Below are positions 7,252-13,154 of a stretch of DNA of 13,154 bases, in pieces (positions within the stretch are counted from its first letter, which is position 1; each line of letters opens with the position of its first letter). Position numbers and translations under genes: made by a program. The notes below the pieces were generated by a model. That model was not told the DNA's origin and did not search any database. It saw only the letters and a program-made list of their open reading frames with translations. Source of the stretch: JACQWR01 sp964614365 (GTDB lineage: Bacteria; Desulfobacterota; Syntrophia; Syntrophales; JACQWR01); the NCBI GenBank assembly GCA_964614365.1, contig CAZTLA010000080.1:1-13154 (forward strand), written 5' to 3'.

Positions 7252-7261
7252 CGAACGTTCG
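7252..7261. promoter_or_regulatory. Perfect 10-bp palindrome CGAACGTTCG, candidate repressor operator
   Basis: The sequence equals its own reverse complement. It begins about 10 bases after the candidate -10 box, overlapping or just after the expected start of transcription, which is a classic repressor position. Palindromes with an AACGTT core are common among TetR-type operators, but no regulator gene lies in the window to support a specific assignment. Confidence 0.4.
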
Positions 7262-7450
7262 TATCCTGACTTAATACATCATGTCTGCCCGCAAGTCCAA
7301 TAAAATGTTCACCGGACCGATGCCCGCGACGTTTGCATGAAAAGCGAAAAATATTGGCTGCTTCCCGCTGAACCGACCGTAAAGGCAAGACCGCAGCTCG
7401 GCAACGGGGAATAACGATTAGGAACCGCAAAACAAAAAAAGGAGGGAATC

Positions 7451-9028
7451 ATGAACAAGAAGTCGGTGGTCGTATGCATCGTCCTCATCCTTGGCCTTGC
7501 CCTCGGCATTGCTCGCGAGAGTACGGCGGAACAAAAGAAACAACCGAACAAGGCAACGCAAAAAGAACAGCCGAAGACAGGCGGCACACTGGTTTTCGGG
7601 CTGGGGAAAGAATTCGCCAACCCCAACCCCTTTATCCAGACCAGTTCAACCTTCCAGTTTGTCAAGGAAACCTCGTACGAATCTCTTTTGACCAGCGATG
7701 ACGATGGGAAGATCGTTCCAAACCTTGCGGCAGCGTACGAAATTTCTTCCGGGGGAACGATCGTTACGCTGCGTCTGCGTAAAGGGGTCAAGTTCCACAA
7801 CGGCAAAGAGATGAAGGCCGACGACGTCGTCTGGTCGGCTAATCACGTCAAAGAGCCGAAGAACGGCGCCATCGGCAACAACATGATCACCGACGTCAAA
7901 TCCATCGAGAAAATAGATGACTATACCGTTAAAATCACCCTGCTCAAACCTTCCGTCACAATCCTTACCTATCTGAGCAATATCCAAATGCTGCCGATCG
8001 TTCCGGCAAATTCGCTGCAGCCCGGCCAGATTAAATTGGAGAAAAATATGTTCGTGCCCGGAACGGGACCGTTCATCTTTGAACAATATCAACCGGGATT
8101 CGATACGGTGCTGAAGAAATTCCCGGAATACTGGGGCGGCCCTGCCTATCTGGACAAACTGATCTTCCGTCCGATTACCGACAATGCCAATCGGTTCAAC
8201 GCCCTGCGGACCGGTGACGTGCAGATGGCGGATCGGCTTTCTCCGCTGGACGCGGCCCGGGCCAAAAAAGGAGAAATCAAGGGGATCAGGATATTGGAAG
8301 AACCGCTGGGTGGATACTCCCATCTCATCTTTAACCTCACCAATCCGTTATTGCAGAAAATCGAGATGCGCCAGGCGCTCTTGTATGCGAGCGACAAGCA
8401 ACGGCTGGTGGACGAGGTGTTCTTCGGAGCCGCAATAAAGACTGATATAGAAATGGACCCGCAGGGCATTTGGGCCAAGGCTGCCGGTCTCCCGCCGCAT
8501 AAACGCGATCTGGCGAAAGCAAAGGCGTTGCTGAAGGCTGCCGGGTACAACGGCCAGGAACTGGTATGGATCGGGCGCAAGCAGGAAGCTCAATTTGCAG
8601 AAGCCTACCAGCGTATGTTGGCTGAAGCGGGAATCAACGTGAAAATCGACATTCTCGAGTCGGGGGTAATGAAAGAACGCTTTCGTGAGGGCAAGTACGA
8701 TTTGTATGTGGGCGGTGGAACCATTGTCGACGAGCCGGTTATTACGATGGTGCCGGACTATTACACAAACAAGGTATTCAAGGGCAGTTACTCTAATCCC
8801 AAAGCGGATCAACTCTTCGATAACTTGAGCGCCGAATTTGACCAGAAGAAGCGGTTGCACATTTTCAAGGAACTCGCATGGACGCTTCACAACGACGTGG
8901 CGGACGTACCGCTTCTTTTCGAGATCCGGTACCTCGGGATGTCGGAGAAGGTCCATGGATATGGCCCTTCTCCGGGCTCCAGCTATAGCGAAAGCGGGGA
9001 ATACTTCAAACGCGTCTGGTTGAAGTAA
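7451..9028 (+). CDS. Extracellular solute-binding protein, family 5 (SBP_bac_5; DppA/OppA/NikA type), 525 aa
   Basis: This is a periplasmic ligand-binding protein of an ABC importer. Residues 1-26 form a Sec signal peptide: MNKKS, hydrophobic 6-20, and likely cleavage STA|E after residue 26. C9 lies in the hydrophobic core and is not a lipobox, so the protein is probably soluble rather than lipid-anchored. A Gln/Lys-rich linker (27-42) leads into the domain at GGTLVFGLGKE. Family hallmarks are YESLLTSDDDGKIVPNLAAAYE (ends at 97) and LRKGVKFHNGKEMKADDVVW (109-128). Length is typical. The start at 7451 follows AAAGGAGG closely. Family members bind peptides, nickel, heme or other small molecules; the context suggests an aromatic or organic acid, but no ligand residue proves it. 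No DppB/C-type permease follows directly. The next genes are two UbiDs and then a PotA-like ATPase, an unusual split for this SBP family. It is the first gene of the plus-strand operon. Confidence 0.95.
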   Translation: MNKKSVVVCIVLILGLALGIARESTAEQKKQPNKATQKEQPKTGGTLVFGLGKEFANPNPFIQTSSTFQFVKETSYESLLTSDDDGKIVPNLAAAYEISSGGTIVTLRLRKGVKFHNGKEMKADDVVWSANHVKEPKNGAIGNNMITDVKSIEKIDDYTVKITLLKPSVTILTYLSNIQMLPIVPANSLQPGQIKLEKNMFVPGTGPFIFEQYQPGFDTVLKKFPEYWGGPAYLDKLIFRPITDNANRFNALRTGDVQMADRLSPLDAARAKKGEIKGIRILEEPLGGYSHLIFNLTNPLLQKIEMRQALLYASDKQRLVDEVFFGAAIKTDIEMDPQGIWAKAAGLPPHKRDLAKAKALLKAAGYNGQELVWIGRKQEAQFAEAYQRMLAEAGINVKIDILESGVMKERFREGKYDLYVGGGTIVDEPVITMVPDYYTNKVFKGSYSNPKADQLFDNLSAEFDQKKRLHIFKELAWTLHNDVADVPLLFEIRYLGMSEKVHGYGPSPGSSYSESGEYFKRVWLK

Positions 9029-9057
9029 CAGAGTAACCGGAAACGCCGACGGGATAC

Positions 9058-9063
9058 GGGAGA
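9058..9063 (+). promoter_or_regulatory. Ribosome binding site deciding the UbiD-C start
   Basis: GGGAGA ends immediately before the ATG at 9064, too close for initiation there, and stands 7 bases before the ATG at 9070. The protein from 9070 begins MPKVEYNDLR, matching MPEVEYNDLR of the tandem paralogue. Confidence 0.6.
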
Positions 9064-9069
9064 ATGCTC

Positions 9070-10527
9070 ATGCCGAAAGTGGAATACAACGATTTACGCG
9101 ATTTTATTGAACTGTGTAAAAAGCATGCTGAAGTGGAGGAGATCAAAGGAGCCGATTGGAATCTGGAAATCGGCGCTTTAACGGAAGCGGCGGCGGAGCT
9201 GCTCCCCGACCCTCCCCTGTTCATCTTCGATGACATCAAGGATTATCCTTCCGGATACCGGGCACTCTCCCTGCCCATCGCTTCGTTTAAGCGGGCGTCA
9301 CTGGCGTTGGGTCTTCCCCTGGACAAGTCGAAACTGGAAAATGTGCGATTGGGATTCCGCGCCATCAAGGATGCGCGGCCGATCCCTCCGGTAGAAGTCA
9401 AGGATGGTCCGGTCATGGAAAATGTGATGACGGGAAATGAGGTGGATATCCTGCGTTTTCCCGCCCCCGTTTACCATGCATCGGACGGCGGCCGCTACAT
9501 CGGCACGGGAGATTCTTTGATCAACCGGGACCCAAACAGCGGCTACGTGAATATGGGGACGTACCGCATGCAGGTCCACGAGCGAAATCTGTTGGGCTTG
9601 TGGATGAGCCCGGGCCAGCAGGGCAGACAGATCTGTCAGCGCTATTGGGACCAGGGGAAGAGTTGTCCGATTGTTGCTACCTTCGGAAATGATCCGCTGA
9701 CCTTCATGGCTTCCCACACGAAGCACCCCTTCGGCAGTTCGGAGTTGGACTTCGTCGGAGGGCTGAGAGGACGCCCCCTGGAAGTAATCAAAGGACCGCT
9801 CACCGGCCTGCCGATCCCCGCCTATGCCGAAATCGCCGTCGAAGGGGAAGTGCCGCCGCCGGCGGCGGAATCCCGGGCTGAAGGCCCTTTTGGAGAATGG
9901 CCCGGCTATTATTCGGGAGGAACCCTGGGCACGGGGGAATTGCAACCCGTCATTCGCATTCGGGCGATTTACTTTCGCAATGATCCGATCATCTTAAGCG
10001 AAGCGCCTCTCTGGCCCGGTGCGCCGAAACGGGCACTGCCGTTGCATGTGGGACTGATATGGGATCAACTGGAAAGCGCCGGCATCCAGGATATCGCGGG
10101 GGTGTTTATTCATACCGACTACCTGGTTGTCGTTTCGATCCGTCAGCGCTACGCAGGCCATGCCAAGCAAACCGGCATGGCCGTATTGGGGTGTGCCGCT
10201 GCCGCGCGCAACGGACGCTATGTCGTCATTGTTGATGAGGACATTGATCCCACCAATATGAAGGAAGTGCTGTGGGCAATGAAGACCCGCGTGGACCCGG
10301 CCACGGATATCGACTTCATCGACGGCTCCTGGAGCACGCCCTTGGACCCGCGCATGCCTCCGATAAAGCGCGCGGCGGCGGATTATACGAATAGCCGGGC
10401 GATATTTTACGCCGTTCGTCCCTTTGCCTGGAAGGACAAATTCCCCAAGTCGAGCCGCACGGAGCGGAGCGTGCGCGACGAAGTCGTGCGAAAGTACAAG
10501 ACGATTTTACCGTTCCCCAATGTTTAA
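9070..10527 (+). CDS. UbiD family decarboxylase/carboxylase, here UbiD-C (485 aa), with His-to-Gln change at the expected metal site
   Basis: This is a prenylated-FMN-type UbiD protein. By analogy with Fdc1, N161 and R166 (NMGTYR), E254 (AEIAVEG), E271 and E276 (EGPFGE) are all present. The residue corresponding to the metal-binding His is Gln184 (SPGQQGR, codon CAG at 9619-9621), whereas the other three UbiDs here have His. The start at 9070 is chosen from the ribosome binding site and from alignment with UbiD-D; an ATG two codons upstream (9064) is possible but lies too near the Shine-Dalgarno. It is about 73% identical to UbiD-D over 483 ungapped positions by hand count. It lies 41 bases after the solute-binding protein gene and 11 before UbiD-D. 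The pair may form a hetero-oligomer, with this copy structural, altered in specificity, or still active with Gln as ligand; sequence alone cannot decide. Confidence 0.95.
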   Translation: MPKVEYNDLRDFIELCKKHAEVEEIKGADWNLEIGALTEAAAELLPDPPLFIFDDIKDYPSGYRALSLPIASFKRASLALGLPLDKSKLENVRLGFRAIKDARPIPPVEVKDGPVMENVMTGNEVDILRFPAPVYHASDGGRYIGTGDSLINRDPNSGYVNMGTYRMQVHERNLLGLWMSPGQQGRQICQRYWDQGKSCPIVATFGNDPLTFMASHTKHPFGSSELDFVGGLRGRPLEVIKGPLTGLPIPAYAEIAVEGEVPPPAAESRAEGPFGEWPGYYSGGTLGTGELQPVIRIRAIYFRNDPIILSEAPLWPGAPKRALPLHVGLIWDQLESAGIQDIAGVFIHTDYLVVVSIRQRYAGHAKQTGMAVLGCAAAARNGRYVVIVDEDIDPTNMKEVLWAMKTRVDPATDIDFIDGSWSTPLDPRMPPIKRAAADYTNSRAIFYAVRPFAWKDKFPKSSRTERSVRDEVVRKYKTILPFPNV

Positions 10528-10538
10528 GGAGAAACACC

Positions 10539-11990
10539 ATGCCGGAAGTGGAATACAACGACTTGCGCGAGTATATCGAGGCCTGCAAAAAAATAGACGG
10601 TTGGCGGGAGATTACCCATGCCGACTGGAATGAAGAGATCGGCGCCCTTATGGAGGCGACAGCAGAGCTCATTCCCGATCCCCCCCTGCTCATTTTCGAC
10701 CGGATCAAGGACTATCCGGCCGGGTTCCGCACGGTCTGTCTGCTGCTTGCATCCCCGAAGAGGGTTGCGCTCTCCCTGGGGCTTCCTGTGGATAAAAGCA
10801 AACTGGAACTCGTCCGTCTGGCCGTGCGGAAAATCAAAGAGGTAAAAGCGATTCCCCCGGTGGAAGTGGCAGAGGGGCCGATCATGGAAAACGTGATGAC
10901 CGGCGATGCAGTGGATATCCTGCGTTTTCCCGTGCCCCTCTATCACAAGGCCGATGGCGGCCGCTATATCGGCACCGGCGATTCGGTGATCAACCGCGAT
11001 CCGGAAACCGGTTACGTGAACATGGGTACGTACCGTATCCAGGTGCATGACCGCAATCTTCTCGGCTTGTGGATGAGTCCCGGCCAGCATGGGCGCCAGA
11101 TCTGCCAGCGTTATTGGGATCAGGGGAAGAGCTGCCCCCTGGTCGCCACGTTCGGGGCCGATCCGTTACAGTTTATGGCCTCTCACAGCAGGCTGCCCTG
11201 GGGAAGATCGGAACTGGAATTCCTGGGCGGTCTGCGCGGCAGACCCTTTGAGGTGATAAAAGGGCCGCTCACCGGCCTGCCGATCCCCGCGCATGCCGAG
11301 ATCGCCATCGAAGGAGAAGTGCCGCCTCCCACGGTGGAATCCCGCGCGGAAGGTCCCTTTGGGGAATGGCCTGGTTATTATTCCGGCGGGACCTTGGGAA
11401 CGGGAGAACTGCAGCCGGTTATCCGGATCAAGGCCATCTATCACCGCCATGACCCCATCATTCTCAGTGATCCTCCGCTCTGGCCCGGGGCTATCAAACA
11501 CGGCCTGTCCATGGGGTCGGGAATTCTGTGGAACCAGATGGAGAACGCGGGCATTCAGGATATCGCGGGGGTTTACAACCACAATCGTTATCTCATCGTT
11601 ATCGCGATCCGCCAGCGTTACCCGGGCCATGCCAAACAAACAGGCCTTGCCGCGCTCGGCTGCGCCGAAGGAGCCAGGCACGGCAGGTACGTGGTGATCG
11701 TCGACGAGGATATCGACCCGACGAATATCAAAGAAGTGTTGTGGGCCATGCAGACCCGTGTGGATCCGGCGACCGATATAGAACTCATTCAGGGCTGCTT
11801 AAGCACGCCGATTGATCCCGTCATGTCTCCGGAAAAGCGGGAATCCCGCGATCATACCAGCAGCCGGGCCATTTTTTATGCCGTGCGCCCCTTTCCCTGG
11901 AAGGATAAATTCCCCAAGGTCAGCCGCACGGAGAGGGAATTGCAGCGGGCGATTATGGAAAAGTACCCATCTGTTTTTCGGAGGCGATAA
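10539..11990 (+). CDS. UbiD family decarboxylase/carboxylase, here UbiD-D (483 aa)
   Basis: This is a prenylated-FMN-dependent UbiD enzyme. The full set of active-site residues expected from Fdc1 is visible: N161 and R166 in NMGTYR, H184 in SPGQHGR, E254 in AEIAIEG, E271 and E276 in EGPFGE. The start ATG at 10539 has AAGGAG 8 bases upstream and follows the UbiD-C stop by 11 bases, so the pair is almost certainly co-translated from one mRNA. Differences from UbiD-C cluster at residues 62-77, around 320-350 and in the last 20 residues; the catalytic core (271-290) is identical. The C terminus ends in RRR. The ABC ATPase follows 12 bases later. Tandem UbiD-like alpha and beta subunits are known from phenylphosphate carboxylase, which is the closest precedent, but the dedicated phosphorylating genes of that pathway are not present here. 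Confidence 0.96.
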   Translation: MPEVEYNDLREYIEACKKIDGWREITHADWNEEIGALMEATAELIPDPPLLIFDRIKDYPAGFRTVCLLLASPKRVALSLGLPVDKSKLELVRLAVRKIKEVKAIPPVEVAEGPIMENVMTGDAVDILRFPVPLYHKADGGRYIGTGDSVINRDPETGYVNMGTYRIQVHDRNLLGLWMSPGQHGRQICQRYWDQGKSCPLVATFGADPLQFMASHSRLPWGRSELEFLGGLRGRPFEVIKGPLTGLPIPAHAEIAIEGEVPPPTVESRAEGPFGEWPGYYSGGTLGTGELQPVIRIKAIYHRHDPIILSDPPLWPGAIKHGLSMGSGILWNQMENAGIQDIAGVYNHNRYLIVIAIRQRYPGHAKQTGLAALGCAEGARHGRYVVIVDEDIDPTNIKEVLWAMQTRVDPATDIELIQGCLSTPIDPVMSPEKRESRDHTSSRAIFYAVRPFPWKDKFPKVSRTERELQRAIMEKYPSVFRRR

Positions 11991-12002
11991 AGGAGGGGAA
12001 CC

Positions 12003-13154
12003 ATGTCGGTTTTATTGAAGCCATCCGTCGACGATGGCGACGCACGGCTGGATAACCGTGAAAAGAACGATATTCTCCGGTTGGAAGGAATCCGCAAATT
12101 TTTCGGAAGCACCCGGGCCGTCGATGATTTGAGCTTGACGATAAAGAAGGGGGAAATCTTTACTCTGCTGGGGCCGAGCGGTTGTGGAAAGACGACGACC
12201 CTGCGGCAAATAGCCGGACTCGAACAACCCGATTCCGGCAGAATCTATTTTCACGGCGCCTTGCTCGTTTCTCCGGCGGAAAATATCAATGTCCCCACAC
12301 ACAAGCGACAGATGGGAATGGTGTTTCAGTCCTACGCCATCTGGCCCCATCTTACCATTTTCGAGACGGTGGCGTATCCGCTGAAGGCGCGCAAGGTCGG
12401 AGGCAGTGAGATACGACGGCGGGTAATGGAAACGCTGGAATTGGTCGGACTCAAGGGCATGGAACATCGTCCCGGACCGACGCTCAGCGGCGGGCAGCAG
12501 CAGCGCGTGGCAGTTGCCCGGGCGCTGGTTTACGAACCGGATGTCCTCCTGCTCGATGAGCCCTTCAGCAACCTGGATGTCAAATTGCGCGAACAGATGC
12601 GCGTTGAACTGAAGCTGCTGCAACGAAGGGTGGGGGTTACGGTTGTTCTGGTTACCCACGATCAGCTTGAGGCCCTCAGTCTCTCCGACAGAATTGCCAT
12701 CATGAATCAGGGAAGGGTTGAGCAGGTCGGTGCGCCGAAAGAGCTGTACGAAAGACCGCGAACGGCATTCGTTCGAGATTTCATTGGAAAGTGCATTACG
12801 CTCGACGCACTGATCGACAGCGTCGAACGGGAGACCGTCAGGGTGAAACTGGGCGAGGGGGCTATTTTTGCCGTGTCGCCAAAGAACAATTTCCTCACGC
12901 AACCGGCCAAGGGCCAGAAAGTGACTATCGCCATCCGCCCCGAGGATATCGTGGTGGATGCTCCCGGCGGTGATGCGAACCAAAATTTCCTGGAAGGTGA
13001 AATTGACGCTCTTCTCTTCGTGGGAGACCGATTTGAATGTCATGTCAAGATGAGCGACGGAGCGATTCTCGTGTACGCTCCCCGCTACCAGAATTTAGCG
13101 GAAGGCAGGAAGGTGCGCCTGTACTTCTCTCCGGAGGTGTTGTCCGTATGGCCG
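12003..13154 (+). CDS. ABC transporter ATP-binding protein, PotA/FbpC/MalK type with C-terminal TOBE domain (partial; 384 codons, no stop before the edge)
   Basis: This is the cytoplasmic ATPase of an ABC importer. Translation from the ATG at 12003 (AGGAGG 7 bases upstream) gives MSVLLKPSVDDGD and stays open to the last base. Motifs are Walker A GPSGCGKT (57-64), Q-loop VFQSYAIWPHLT (107-118), signature LSGGQQQ (161-167), Walker B VLLLDE (181-186), D-loop SNLD (189-192) and switch His219 in VTHD. Residues from about 290 onward, including IAIRPEDIVV, form a TOBE-like substrate or regulatory domain, typical of spermidine/putrescine, iron(III) and sugar importers. About 22 residues precede the usual ATPase start. 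At 384 residues the protein must be almost complete. It begins 12 bases after the UbiD-D stop, so it is in the same operon. It is not of the DppD/DppF type expected to partner a family-5 binding protein. Permease genes, if any, should follow beyond the right edge. Confidence 0.95.
   Translation, partial: MSVLLKPSVDDGDARLDNREKNDILRLEGIRKFFGSTRAVDDLSLTIKKGEIFTLLGPSGCGKTTTLRQIAGLEQPDSGRIYFHGALLVSPAENINVPTHKRQMGMVFQSYAIWPHLTIFETVAYPLKARKVGGSEIRRRVMETLELVGLKGMEHRPGPTLSGGQQQRVAVARALVYEPDVLLLDEPFSNLDVKLREQMRVELKLLQRRVGVTVVLVTHDQLEALSLSDRIAIMNQGRVEQVGAPKELYERPRTAFVRDFIGKCITLDALIDSVERETVRVKLGEGAIFAVSPKNNFLTQPAKGQKVTIAIRPEDIVVDAPGGDANQNFLEGEIDALLFVGDRFECHVKMSDGAILVYAPRYQNLAEGRKVRLYFSPEVLSVWP

Larger units (their letters stand above)
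7090..7450. other. Divergent intergenic region between the two operons
   Basis: About 360 bases without a convincing gene. The left third holds the nested inverted-repeat element (7124-7230). A candidate plus-strand promoter and a palindrome follow at 7214-7261. The stretch 7262-7450 would be a leader of about 190-200 bases for the solute-binding protein mRNA. It ends in an A-rich AAAGGAGG ribosome binding site just before 7451, and I see no strong hairpin or T-run in it. A convincing minus-strand promoter was not identified, although one must lie somewhere in this region or overlap the element. Confidence 0.8.
9070..11990 (+). repeat. Tandem direct duplication of a UbiD gene
   Basis: UbiD-C and UbiD-D align from residue 1 to 483 without a gap at about 73% identity (130 differences by hand count). 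They lie head to tail, 11 bases apart. The level of divergence indicates an old duplication kept by selection rather than a recent copy. Confidence 0.85.

Noticed and set aside
9064..9069. Start of UbiD-C at the ATG at 9064
   Set aside because: The Shine-Dalgarno sequence abuts this ATG, while the ATG at 9070 is well spaced and matches the paralogue's N terminus.
5412..11990. A complete phenylphosphate carboxylase/phenol operon
   Set aside because: UbiD pairs and a gamma-like protein are present, but no phenylphosphate synthase genes or HAD-type delta subunit are seen, and the gamma-like gene is not next to the tandem UbiD pair.
12012..13043. 343-codon open frame on the minus strand
   Set aside because: Antisense to the ABC ATPase, which shows all nucleotide-binding motifs in order on the plus strand.
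1..13154. Rho-independent terminators, tRNA genes and CRISPR arrays
   Set aside because: No GC hairpin followed by a T-run, no tRNA-like cloverleaf and no spaced short repeats were found on either strand by eye.

Overview
The window holds ten protein-coding genes in two divergent gene sets around one intergenic region of about 360 bases (7090-7450). The gene content suggests a strictly anaerobic, aromatic-acid-metabolising bacterium, possibly a Desulfobacterota or syntrophic lineage. This is an inference from content: four UbiD-family (de)carboxylases, an aryl-acid CoA ligase, two soluble fumarate-reductase-like flavoproteins, and transport genes. No rRNA, tRNA, IS element, phage gene or CRISPR array is visible.

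Minus-strand set, in transcription order from 7089 down to 1: a UbiD enzyme (UbiD-A, 474 aa); an 87-aa protein that overlaps it by 11 bases and resembles the small gamma subunit of phenylphosphate carboxylase; an EntE/DhbE-like acyl-CoA ligase (546 aa); a second UbiD enzyme (UbiD-B, 477 aa); and two tandem paralogous FAD proteins, the second cut by the window edge. Gaps are -11, 47, 20, 14 and 15 bases, so this reads as one operon.

Plus-strand set, from 7451 to the right edge: a secreted family-5 extracellular solute-binding protein (525 aa); two tandem UbiD enzymes about 73% identical to each other (UbiD-C, 485 aa; UbiD-D, 483 aa); and a PotA/FbpC-type ABC ATPase (384 codons, no stop before the edge). 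Gaps are 41, 11 and 12 bases, again operon-like.

Working model (inference): an aromatic acid is taken up, activated to a CoA thioester by the ligase, and carboxylated or decarboxylated by prenylated-FMN enzymes, while the flavoproteins reduce or oxidise a ring or side-chain bond. All four UbiDs keep the Arg/Glu/Glu catalytic triad. UbiD-C has Gln where the other three have the His expected to bind the metal. No UbiX (prFMN synthase), transport permease or Fe-S electron-transfer partner lies inside the window.

The intergenic region contains the least expected structure. A 107-base element (7124-7230) is built from collinear nested inverted repeats that can fold into a four-stem junction. Read on the minus strand, its closing stem covers a GGGGGAG sequence just upstream of a possible UbiD-A start. 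On the plus strand its right arm carries the -35 box of a candidate promoter, followed at once by a 10-bp perfect palindrome.
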